Positions 1-6,828 of a DNA stretch of 64,000 nt are shown piece by piece. Under the pieces are notes generated by a model. That model made no database searches and had not been told where the DNA came from. It was given only the letters and a program-made list of their open reading frames with translations. The stretch is from Botryobacter ruber (GTDB lineage: Bacteria; Bacteroidota; Bacteroidia; Cytophagales; Hymenobacteraceae). The stretch lies in contig NZ_QCZK02000022.1 in assembly GCF_003347595.2 (NCBI RefSeq), forward strand, positions 1 through 64,000, read 5' to 3'. Made by a program: the position numbers and the translations under genes. Position 1 is the first letter of the stretch, and each line of letters starts with the position of its first letter.

Positions 1-82
1 GTGTCTCTACGGCCAACTCATCAAGTAACTTGTCGGGCAGGTAATTTAATAACTTCTTTACCCGGATACCTTTTGTGTCCAT
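1..82 (-). CDS. Transposase N-terminus, IS4-like (cut by window edge)
   Basis: An open frame starts with ATG at 82 and runs off the left edge after 27 codons. The peptide starts MDTKGIRVKKLLNYLPDKLL, which resembles the N-terminus of Bacteroidota IS4-type DDE transposases as I remember them. The DDE catalytic residues would lie outside the window, so it cannot be told whether the element is intact. The hairpin at 114-151, just upstream, would fit an element end. Family assignment is from a short stretch only. Confidence 0.45.
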   Translation of the reverse strand, partial: MDTKGIRVKKLLNYLPDKLLDELAVET

Positions 83-113
83 AGCAGTAACTAATTGATA
101 ACTATAGAATATA

Positions 114-151
114 CGGCAGGTTTCGGACAACAATGTTTCCAAAACCTGCCG
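114..151. other. Hairpin upstream of the transposase start
   Basis: CGGCAGGTTT at 114-123 is the exact inverse of AAACCTGCCG at 142-151, with an 18-nt loop. It lies between the transposase and the DsbA-like gene. It may be part of the insertion-sequence end or a block against read-through. No T-run follows on either strand. Confidence 0.45.
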
Positions 152-193
152 GGTTTATGTACTAAAGCTGATGGATGATAAGGCAAAGCACGT

Positions 194-201
194 ACCTTTG
201 C
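194..201 (+). promoter_or_regulatory. Bacteroidota -7 box (TAccTTTG)
   Basis: TACCTTTG matches the TAnnTTTG -7 element of the Bacteroidota primary sigma factor and lies 24 nt before the ATG at 226. No clear TTTG -33 element sits 19-21 nt upstream, so support comes from the -7 box and its position. Confidence 0.5.
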
Positions 202-225
202 AGTCGATAAGACCTGAAAAAACAA

Positions 226-885
226 ATGGAAGATTTAAATCTTTGGGAGAAACCACAACTGGTGTACGTACTGGACCCGATGTGCTCGTGGTGCTACGGA
301 TTTGCGCCGGTACTGAAGCGGGTGCTGGAAGAATATAAAGACAAGGTGGAAGTGAAATTCGTAATGGGCGGCCTGCGCCCCGGCACCACGGCTGTGATGG
401 ACGACGAAGCTAAAACCACCATGCAGCAGCACTGGCAGGACGTGGAGACCGTGACAGGGCAACCGTTCGATTATAGCTTTTTCGACCGCGAAGCCTTTGT
501 ATACGACACAGCTCCTGCCAGTCGCGCCGTGGTAACCATGCGCTACGTGCAGCCGGAAGCAGAGCTGGCGATGGCCGAAGAGCTGCAGCAGGCTTTCTAC
601 GCCAAAAATCAGGACATCACATCACCTGCAGTACTGGCCACCATTGCTTCTGCTGTTTTCGGAATAGAGGAAGAGGCGTTTCTGGAGAAATATAATTCAG
701 AAGAAATGGAGGAAAAAACAAAGCAGGATTTCCTGATTGCACGCCACCTGCAGGCCACGGCTTTCCCAAGCCTGTACCTGCTCAACGCCGATAAAGTGTA
801 CCTGTTATTCAGAGGCTACCGTATGTACGAAGCCGTGAAAGCCAGAATAGAAGAAGCGATTTACATGCTCAACCATCCGCAGTAG
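226..885 (+). CDS. DsbA-family thioredoxin-fold protein (FrnE/SpxH-like)
   Basis: A 219-residue protein with a CSWC dithiol motif at residues 20-23, directly after the first beta strand (QLVYVLDPMCSWCYGF). A helical insertion follows, then a cis-Pro region near TAFPSLYLL in the last quarter. This is the layout of DsbA-like oxidoreductases of the FrnE/SpxH group, which act on protein disulfides or serve as ClpXP adaptors. No signal peptide is visible, so it is probably cytoplasmic. It stands alone behind its own -7 box. Family call is firm; the specific role is unknown. Confidence 0.8.
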   Translation: MEDLNLWEKPQLVYVLDPMCSWCYGFAPVLKRVLEEYKDKVEVKFVMGGLRPGTTAVMDDEAKTTMQQHWQDVETVTGQPFDYSFFDREAFVYDTAPASRAVVTMRYVQPEAELAMAEELQQAFYAKNQDITSPAVLATIASAVFGIEEEAFLEKYNSEEMEEKTKQDFLIARHLQATAFPSLYLLNADKVYLLFRGYRMYEAVKARIEEAIYMLNHPQ

Positions 886-910
886 AGCAGTAGGTTTAAC
901 CCGCACCAGA

Positions 911-1056
911 CCTCGCAGCGTCTTCAAGACCTGCGAGCGTCTTGTCCGCTACAAAGCAGCAGAGGCAATGGTGGCTGCTGCAGCAAAGTGAAATGCGTTA
1001 AAAATGCCATAGTAGCTGCCAGCGAAACGCTCGCAGGTCTTGAAGACGCTGCGAGG
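911..1056. repeat. 29-bp perfect inverted repeat around a REP-like element
   Basis: Positions 911-939 are the exact reverse complement of 1028-1056. Each arm is itself near-palindromic (CTCGCAG ... CTGCGAG around GTCTTCAAGAC) and can fold alone. The roughly 90 bp between the arms hold one copy of the dispersed G/C-skewed repeat. The structure lies between two genes that converge on it. It looks like a small non-autonomous element or a convergent-gene terminator. Confidence 0.75.
956..987 (+). repeat. Dispersed REP-like repeat, single copy
   Basis: Reads GCAGCAGAGGCAATGGTGGC followed by TGCTGCAGCAAA. It matches the consensus core GCAGWGGCWATGGTGGC found at about 17 intergenic sites in the window. 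It sits in the loop of the 911-1056 inverted repeat. Confidence 0.7.
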
Positions 1057-1067
1057 TTTTTGCAAAG

Positions 1068-1805
1068 TCAGGCTTTTGCCGACAGCACCTGCCCAAGCGG
1101 GTCTGCCCCATGCCAGGTGCCTTCGCTGGCGACGGGAGCGAAGCGGGCGAAAAGTTCTTCGGAATACCAGTTTTCCAGGCGGGTTCGTTTGATCACCTCC
1201 TGGTGCGAACGCTGGCGGTAAGCGTACGCCTTCATCGCCTCCACCGACTCCCACACACTGAACGTTGCCTGCCGCACCAAGGGAAGCTCGCCTAATCCGA
1301 TGGAACAAAGCAATCCTTCGGCCTGGTCGAGAGCTTTGGTAGTTTGGAGGCCGAAGCGCAGGAAGCCGGGTAGCGCCAGCCAGTTCACGCTGGCACGTGT
1401 CAGCACAGCCACGGGTCCGACTGCGGGTGGTGCAGCCAGAACGGGCTCGAAAGGCGTTTTCTTATCCCAATAGCCGTGTGACTGCAGCGGGTACATGCGC
1501 AGTGTCCAGGTTTCATAGGTGTGCTGCCGGTACGTCTGCATCAGCTCCGAATCGTACAGAAAAGCGTTTGCTGCTGCTTCGCTTTCCCAGGTGCACAGCA
1601 GGCCATAGCGCCCGAAGTCCGGCAAAATGCTGAAGGCTTTCCCTTTCCCGCTGCCCATCAGTTTGTAGAACAGCAGGCCGGGCACCTGGTTCAGGAGGGG
1701 CGGGGAAGTTCCCATCTGCGCCAATCCCCACCGCATATGTCCCTTCCTGATGCCGAAGAGGGTGAGGGTGGTTAAGCGGGCAGCGTTTGGTTCTGGTGTT
1801 TGCAA
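1068..1805 (-). CDS. Spheroidene monooxygenase (CrtA)-like protein
   Basis: The protein contains LLNQVPGLLFYKLMGSGKG, LCTWESEAAANAFLYDS, PVAVLTRASV and a C-terminal RTRLENWYSEELFARF, a pattern I recognise from CrtA-like proteins. CrtA itself inserts keto groups into carotenoids. The frame is open from ATG 1871, but that start lies inside the terminator of the upstream gene (1823-1860). TTG at 1805 is therefore preferred (245 residues), and a later start at LTTLTLF cannot be excluded. No other carotenoid gene is nearby, so the substrate is unknown. Confidence 0.65.
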   Translation of the reverse strand: MQTPEPNAARLTTLTLFGIRKGHMRWGLAQMGTSPPLLNQVPGLLFYKLMGSGKGKAFSILPDFGRYGLLCTWESEAAANAFLYDSELMQTYRQHTYETWTLRMYPLQSHGYWDKKTPFEPVLAAPPAVGPVAVLTRASVNWLALPGFLRFGLQTTKALDQAEGLLCSIGLGELPLVRQATFSVWESVEAMKAYAYRQRSHQEVIKRTRLENWYSEELFARFAPVASEGTWHGADPLGQVLSAKA

Positions 1806-1822
1806 GGGTTTAGATCTGGTTT

Positions 1823-1860
1823 CACAAAAACACCTGCCCGGCTTTGAGGCAGGCAGGTGT
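1823..1860 (-). terminator. Rho-independent terminator of the PNPOx-fold gene
   Basis: On the minus strand ACACCTGCC (1860-1852) pairs with GGCAGGTGT (1838-1830), followed by TTTTTGTG at 1830-1823. It lies 24 nt past the stop of the gene at 1884-2384 and helps to place the start of the next gene downstream of it. Confidence 0.75.
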
Positions 1861-1883
1861 GATAGCAGCAAATATAGCAGGTG

Positions 1884-2384
1884 CTACAAATTTATTTTCC
1901 TGTTATCGCCGGGTTCGTAGCGCTCGCCTGTTACAACGGCTTTGGCTACGCCGATCAGGTGTACGACGGCACTGTTGGGCGAATCCCAGTACTCGGCATG
2001 GTCGATGGTTACTTTAATCAGGCCGATGTTGGGATCATCTTTTCCTTCCGGGAACCAGGCTTTCAGGGCAGGATTCCAGAGTTCGTCTATCTTAGCTTTG
2101 TCGCGGGATAGGGTGGCCCTTCCGGAAACCGACACATACAGGTTATCGCCTGGTTTGGCATAGCTCAGGTTTACATGCGAATCCTGTTTCAGTTCCTGCG
2201 ATTTGGCGGAGTCGTAGCCGGTAAAAAACCACAGCACGCCATCGTCTTTTGTTTCCATGGTGCGCATGGGCCTGCTGCGGAGCATACCGTCGGGTTCCTG
2301 CGTGGTCATCATGGCAATATCAATGTCTTTAATTTTATCTGTCAGCTTGCGCAGATTTTCTTGGGTATTCTGATCGTTATTCAT
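1884..2384 (-). CDS. Pyridoxamine 5'-phosphate oxidase-fold protein (general stress protein 26-like)
   Basis: A 166-residue protein with the split-barrel FMN-binding pattern of the PNPOx family: IAMMTTQEPDGMLRSRPM, DGVLWFFTGYDSAKSQEL, VNLSYAKPGDNLYVSVSG and a late YWDSP motif. This subgroup is usually called general stress protein 26 and is thought to bind flavin; it is not the vitamin B6 biosynthetic enzyme. The frame is open to 2474, but that extension is Arg/Thr-rich and unlike the family. ATG at 2384, 30 codons later, is the likely start. It ends in a good terminator. Confidence 0.8.
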   Translation of the reverse strand: MNNDQNTQENLRKLTDKIKDIDIAMMTTQEPDGMLRSRPMRTMETKDDGVLWFFTGYDSAKSQELKQDSHVNLSYAKPGDNLYVSVSGRATLSRDKAKIDELWNPALKAWFPEGKDDPNIGLIKVTIDHAEYWDSPNSAVVHLIGVAKAVVTGERYEPGDNRKINL

Positions 2385-2519
2385 AGCTTTCTGGTTTCTG
2401 TTTGTCAGTTTAGTACGCGTGCCTCTGCAAAGGGTTGGAACCGCAGGCGCACCGTGTCTTCCGCTTTTTAACAAATAATGCCGTATCTTGTTTAGGAATA
2501 CAGCTTAAACTATAATCGT

Positions 2520-3104
2520 TTGAATTACCTGGCACACATATTTTTATCCGGCGATGACGAGGAACTGCTGTTGGGCAATTTCATGGCCGATGCTGTAAAA
2601 GGCAAACAGGCAGCCCGTTATCCGGAAGGTATCACCAAAGGCATCCGGCTGCACCGCCTCATCGACACCTACACCGATACCCACCCGGTGGTGCATGAGA
2701 CGAAAGCGCGCCTGCGCCAGCGGTTCCGCAAATACGCCCCCGTGGTGGCCGACATGTACTTCGACCACTTCCTGGCCAGCCGGTTCAGTACCTATTCTCC
2801 TGAGCCGCTCGTCGAGTACACGCAGCGCGTGTACCAGCTCATCCACAGCAATTTTGAGCTACTGCCTCCCCGCATCCAGCACCTGTTCACGTACATGATG
2901 CGCCAGAACTGGCTCCTGTCTTACGCCGAAGTAGCTGGCATTGCCCGAGCCCTGGAAGGCATGAGCCGCCGCACCAGCTTCGCCTCCGGCATGGAACACG
3001 CCGCCGAAGAACTGCAGGAGAACTACGACTACTACGCCCACGACTTTACCGTCTTTTTCCCGGAGCTGATGGCGTATGTGGCGGAAGTGAAGGAGGGTTT
3101 GTAG
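2520..3104 (+). CDS. acpH: ACP phosphodiesterase (DUF479 family)
   Basis: A 194-residue protein starting MNYLAHIFLSGDDEELLLGN, with GIRLHRLIDTYTDTHP and VVADMYFDHFLA, the His/Asp-rich helices of the AcpH family. E. coli AcpH removes the 4'-phosphopantetheine group from acyl carrier protein. Length fits the family. The start is TTG at 2520; there is no in-frame ATG nearby and the N-terminus matches the family there. It is divergent from the PNPOx-fold gene. Family call is firm; activity is inferred. Confidence 0.82.
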   Translation: MNYLAHIFLSGDDEELLLGNFMADAVKGKQAARYPEGITKGIRLHRLIDTYTDTHPVVHETKARLRQRFRKYAPVVADMYFDHFLASRFSTYSPEPLVEYTQRVYQLIHSNFELLPPRIQHLFTYMMRQNWLLSYAEVAGIARALEGMSRRTSFASGMEHAAEELQENYDYYAHDFTVFFPELMAYVAEVKEGL

Positions 3105-3136
3105 GAGGAGAGGGTGTGGTGGGTGGTGCAGAGAAG
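3103..3136 (+). repeat. Degenerate REP-like repeat at the acpH stop
   Basis: AGGAGGAGAGGGTGTGGTGG followed by GTGGTGCAGAGAA is a worn copy of the dispersed repeat and begins at the acpH stop codon. The 265 bp from here to the next gene otherwise show only the -7 box at 3325. Confidence 0.4.
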
Positions 3137-3324
3137 ATTTTGGTGATGTGGAGGGCGAAATGTAATATTATGAATTTTACTGATTGATTTGGATAGATAG
3201 TATCTTATTGAAAGGCGGTAGAAGCAGCTATAAAGTGTCGAGTAGTTAACCCTTTGTTTGAGCTGATTCTGATCATAGTAATGAATTGTACGTTATGGTA
3301 CCGCCCCCTACAAATAAATTTTCC

Positions 3325-3332
3325 TAAATTTG
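3325..3332 (+). promoter_or_regulatory. -7 box (TAaaTTTG) for the restriction-modification pair
   Basis: TAAATTTG lies 37 nt before the ATG at 3370. The phylum-type -7 box suggests the island can be transcribed by the host sigma factor. No good -33 element is seen. Confidence 0.45.
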
Positions 3333-3369
3333 TCCACTAACTGGTTAAATCAAAAAGTTTAATTAAAAA

Positions 3370-3855
3370 ATGGACGTCTTTAGAACGATAGAAGTGAGAA
3401 TTGCCGAGAAACATGGCGCAATCGCTAAGGGAACAAGAAAATCAATAGGTGATTTCCTACTAAATGATGATATTAAACGCCCTGTAAATGTAAAAAGCAA
3501 CAACTTAGATAAAAATAATTATTCTCCAAATATCATTTCTGCTAAACGCTTAATTAAATGGTTAAAACAAGAAGGGAATGAGCTATTCTTTATTTTTGTC
3601 GATTACAAATTAACTGAAAACGGTCCTAAAATTTTTAGAGATTCTGGGTTGATTCCAGTACATAATTTAAGTTGGAATTGCTTAACCATTGAAGCTCAAG
3701 GTTGGGGGGTTATTCAAATGTGCAAACCTTTAGAGGTGGATATGAATCAAGATATAAAAGGATTCTTACGGGGTATGAAGAACGCTTATGAAACTTATAT
3801 GCGTAAAGAAGCAAGAAAAGTAGAAATAATAAAAGAAATGATAAAAGATTTCTAA
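3370..3855 (+). CDS. Putative type II restriction endonuclease (PD-(D/E)XK-like)
   Basis: A 161-residue protein in an AT-rich stretch, 106 bp before an adenine methyltransferase on the same strand. Residues 33-42 read DDIKRPVNVK, with a hydrophobic strand ending in N40-V41-K42, followed by SPNIISAKRLIKWL (52-65) and FFIFVDYK (73-80). The NVK-then-PNIIS-helix pattern recalls HincII-type nucleases from memory, where the strand ends in DVK; here Asn stands in the usual acidic position. It is short, but PvuII-sized enzymes exist. Assignment depends on the neighbour and on the motif; the recognition site is unknown. Confidence 0.55.
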   Translation: MDVFRTIEVRIAEKHGAIAKGTRKSIGDFLLNDDIKRPVNVKSNNLDKNNYSPNIISAKRLIKWLKQEGNELFFIFVDYKLTENGPKIFRDSGLIPVHNLSWNCLTIEAQGWGVIQMCKPLEVDMNQDIKGFLRGMKNAYETYMRKEARKVEIIKEMIKDF

Positions 3856-3961
3856 ATTTGAATAATGCATAGTTGCTTTCATTGCTTTGAATAGTATCAC
3901 AATATCGTATGGTTAATAAGCTAAACTTCCAAGTTGACAGTAAATACATAAAAAAACAAAT

Positions 3962-5731
3962 ATGAAAATATTCGACGCATATATTTCCCCTGCCACTCTG
4001 GGATTTTTTCAGCAAAATCTTTCTTCTGAAACATCTTTGGAAGTTGCAAATACTTTAGTGCATTCTATATCAGGTATTCAATTCTTTTTTGAAAGGACTA
4101 CAGATCTTGAGGAGTTTCAAAAGAATCTTTCTGAATTATATAATTTTGTGGAAGAGCCTGATAGAGCCGAGTATGGCGATTTTCAGACAAGTTTAGATTT
4201 AGCAATTGCAGTAACTAATTATTTATCGAAACACGTTGATGAACCAGATGTAGTGATTGAACCGACATGCGGAAAAGGAAACTTTATTCTAGCTGCCATT
4301 AAAACATTTAAATCTATAAACAAGGTTTATGGAATTGAAATTTACAGACCATACGTTTGGGAAGCGAAATTTTCAATTATTGACTTTTTTCTTGCAACTC
4401 CTCATGCTAATAAGCCTGATATATGTATCTACCATAACAACGTGTTTGATTTTAATTTTAATGCAATTGCCTCTGAAATTTCAACACAAAACATTTTAGT
4501 AATTGGTAATCCGCCTTGGGTTACAAATTCAATGCTTGGGAGTTTAAACTCCTCTAATCTTCCTGTAAAGTCAAACTTTAAGAAACACAATGGTTTGGAT
4601 GCTATTACAGGTAAAGGCAACTTTGACATAGCAGAATATATAACAATGATGATGCTTGATACCTTTCAAAATAAAAATGGTACTATTGCATTGCTCGTGA
4701 AAAGTTCAGTTATTAAAAATATCATTTTTGATCAGAAAAAGAATAAGTACTATATTGGTGATATAGAAAAGCACTGTATCGACAGTAGAAAAGAGTTTAA
4801 TGTATCAGTAGATGCAGCATTGTTTTTTTGTCGATTGAATGTTCCCCCATCCTTCAATTGCCATGAATTTGACTTTTACAATAATTTAGAATCACATTTA
4901 TGCTTTGGTTGGGTTGAAGAAAAGTTTGTTTCTAACATTAAAACTTATGTTCATTCAAAACATATTGACGGTAATTGCCCATTTGAATGGCGGCAAGGAT
5001 TAAAACATGACTGTTCTGCTGTTATGGAGTTAGACAAAGTAAACAATCATTACATAAATGCATTAAATGAAGAATGGGAGCTAGAATGTGACTTAGTATA
5101 TGGTATCCTTAAAAGCTCCGACTTAAAAAATACAGTCATTAAAGCACCAAGAAAATACACAATTGTTACCCAAAGAAAAGTAGGGCAAGACACTTCATAC
5201 ATTAGAAGCAGTTTTCCTAAGACATATCAATATTTAGTTAATCACCAAGATTCGTTTAATGCTCGAAAATCAAGCATTTATAAAAACAAACCTTCATTTT
5301 CGATCTTTGGCATTGGTGACTATTCATTTAAGCCATTTAAAGTTGTTATTTCTGGTTTATACAAGACATTTCACTTTACATTAGTCTTACCAGAAAATCA
5401 AAAACCTCTTATGCTTGACGATACCTGCTATATGCTTGGCTTTGATAATCTTGACTATGCTCTTTACTCTCTAATTCTGTTAAATTCTCAGACTACAAAG
5501 GAACTACTTCAATCTATAACATTTTCAGACGCAAAAAGAACGTTTACAAAAGATATACTTATGCGTATTGACCTATTTAAGTTGAGTAAACAAATGAGCC
5601 TAAGCGAAGTAATTCAAGAAATTGAATCCTTTAATATGCGGTATTCATTAAATTCTACAGCTAACAATTGGCATTCATTCGTTGACCTATTAAGACCTGT
5701 ACAAAGTGGGCAAATAGCAATGTTTGTCTAA
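3962..5731 (+). CDS. N6-adenine DNA methyltransferase
   Basis: A 589-residue protein with SAM-binding motif I at residues 98-108 (VIEPTCGKGNF) and catalytic motif IV NPPW at 183-186. These identify an amino-methyltransferase acting on adenine N6. The conserved tract SNLPVKSNF...DAITGKGNFDIAEY follows. The C-terminal half is probably the target-recognition region. Base composition is strikingly AT-rich relative to the neighbours, which points to horizontal acquisition. With the preceding short ORF it forms a likely type II restriction-modification pair. The methyltransferase call is firm; its partner is inferred. Confidence 0.88.
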   Translation: MKIFDAYISPATLGFFQQNLSSETSLEVANTLVHSISGIQFFFERTTDLEEFQKNLSELYNFVEEPDRAEYGDFQTSLDLAIAVTNYLSKHVDEPDVVIEPTCGKGNFILAAIKTFKSINKVYGIEIYRPYVWEAKFSIIDFFLATPHANKPDICIYHNNVFDFNFNAIASEISTQNILVIGNPPWVTNSMLGSLNSSNLPVKSNFKKHNGLDAITGKGNFDIAEYITMMMLDTFQNKNGTIALLVKSSVIKNIIFDQKKNKYYIGDIEKHCIDSRKEFNVSVDAALFFCRLNVPPSFNCHEFDFYNNLESHLCFGWVEEKFVSNIKTYVHSKHIDGNCPFEWRQGLKHDCSAVMELDKVNNHYINALNEEWELECDLVYGILKSSDLKNTVIKAPRKYTIVTQRKVGQDTSYIRSSFPKTYQYLVNHQDSFNARKSSIYKNKPSFSIFGIGDYSFKPFKVVISGLYKTFHFTLVLPENQKPLMLDDTCYMLGFDNLDYALYSLILLNSQTTKELLQSITFSDAKRTFTKDILMRIDLFKLSKQMSLSEVIQEIESFNMRYSLNSTANNWHSFVDLLRPVQSGQIAMFV

Positions 5732-5744
5732 CTTGACAAACATT
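5719..5744 (+). terminator. Hairpin over the methyltransferase stop
   Basis: AATGTTTGTC (5719-5728) pairs perfectly with GACAAACATT (5735-5744) around a 6-nt loop that holds the stop codon. The following sequence is AT-rich (TATAATATTTGATTT), so it may end the transcript. Confidence 0.5.
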
Positions 5745-5886
5745 TATAATATTTGATTTCTGCTAGAGTATCTAACGAATAACAACTGAACTTCAGTAAT
5801 TTTGTTAATCATTATTGCTAAATTTAGACCAATAGAATATGATCTTCTAAATCTGCAGAATACCGATAAGTTTTTATTTTCGATAG

Positions 5887-6015
5887 AAAAATTTGACACA
5901 TTCTCGTAGGCTACAAACACTTAAGAAAAATGGAATAGTAGAAGACTTTGTAAAAGAACTTGATATCAAAATAAAGCAGTCAGGAAAACAGCTTGAAATG
6001 GCTGCTTTTGTCTGA
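5887..6015 (+). pseudogene. Possible gene remnant at the island's right edge
   Basis: An open frame from just after a TAG (5884-5886) to TGA at 6013-6015 has no ATG start and encodes a protein-like peptide, RRLQTLKKNGIVEDFVKEL then DIKIKQSGKQLEMAAFV. TTG at 5893 could start it. It is AT-rich like the island. I do not recognise it; it may be the tail of a gene cut when the island inserted, or chance. The rest of 5745-6036 shows nothing. Confidence 0.22.
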
Positions 6016-6036
6016 TCAAACAGTAACTAAACCCAC

Positions 6037-6069
6037 AAAAAAAAGGAGCAGCCACTGCGACTACTCCTT
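6037..6069 (-). terminator. Terminator of the SlyD-like FKBP gene
   Basis: On the minus strand AAGGAGTAG (6069-6061) pairs with CTGCTCCTT (6051-6043) with one mismatch, followed by a run of eight T (6044-6037). It is 21 nt past the stop at 6090. Confidence 0.85.
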
Positions 6070-6089
6070 CTGTTCTCAACCAAAAAATC

Positions 6090-6605
6090 TTAGTGATGAT
6101 GGTGGCCGCCTTCGCCGTGAACGTGGCCGTGGGCGATTTCTTCGCGGGTGGCTTCGCGAACATTTTCTACTTTGCCATCAAAGAAAAGCTCTTTGCCGGC
6201 CAGCGGATGATTAAAGTCCATACGTACGGTTTCTTCTCCAACGCTTACCACGCGGCCCTGTAGCTGGTTGCCTTCGCTGTCGGCCATCGGAATAAAGTTG
6301 CCTTCTTCCAGCATATTGTCAGGCACTTTGCCGTCTATTTCAAATACGTTTTTTGGCAGTTCAACCAGCGCGTTCACGTCGAACTCGCCATAGCCATTTT
6401 CAGAGTCAAGGGAGAAACTGAATGTTTCACCGGTGCTTAGCCCTTCCAGGTTATCTTCAAACTGCTCCGGCAGTCCACTCGATCCGTACAGAATGACCAT
6501 GGGCTGCTCCTTCGTAGCTGCCTCTATGAGTTGTGGCTCCCCGTTTTCATCTTTAATCCGAAGCTCATACGAGAGCGTTACTACTTTGTCTTTTTCAATC
6601 TTCAT
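6090..6605 (-). CDS. FKBP-type peptidyl-prolyl isomerase, SlyD-like
   Basis: A 171-residue protein with the two-part SlyD layout: an FKBP half (VVTLSYELRIKDENGE, PEQFEDNLEGLSTGETFSF, NPLAGKxL-like NHPLAGKELFFDGKV) split by an inserted flap domain at about residues 75-125. It ends in a His-rich tail (HGHVHGEGGHHHH), which in SlyD binds nickel and other metals. It probably acts as a cytoplasmic prolyl isomerase and chaperone. Single gene with its own terminator. Confidence 0.88.
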   Translation of the reverse strand: MKIEKDKVVTLSYELRIKDENGEPQLIEAATKEQPMVILYGSSGLPEQFEDNLEGLSTGETFSFSLDSENGYGEFDVNALVELPKNVFEIDGKVPDNMLEEGNFIPMADSEGNQLQGRVVSVGEETVRMDFNHPLAGKELFFDGKVENVREATREEIAHGHVHGEGGHHHH

Positions 6606-6754
6606 GTTTACTGTATTATTGGTAAGCCCATCTAAGGTAAAAACTTTAACCTAAGAAGCATAGCTTTTTTTTATTTCTTCTGAATTTTCCCGCATTAGCT
6701 GCCTTACAATTGTTCTTTTGTGTCTGGTGCAGTTCCGGTAGTACATGGTACATG

Positions 6755-6828
6755 CAAAAGCGCCTTTATTTGGGGCAGCTACCCCGGAAGGTCAGGGCAT
6801 GTGCTGGCTGTACTCCCAGGCGCTTTTG
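6755..6828 (-). terminator. Long inverted repeat spanning the helicase stop codon
   Basis: CAAAAGCGCCT (6755-6765) is the exact inverse of AGGCGCTTTTG (6818-6828). The 52 nt between them hold a nested GGGG/CCCC hairpin (6772-6785) and the helicase stop at 6792-6794. Read on the minus strand the outer stem ends GGCGCTTTTG. It may work as an unusual terminator whose 5' arm is coding sequence. Confidence 0.45.
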
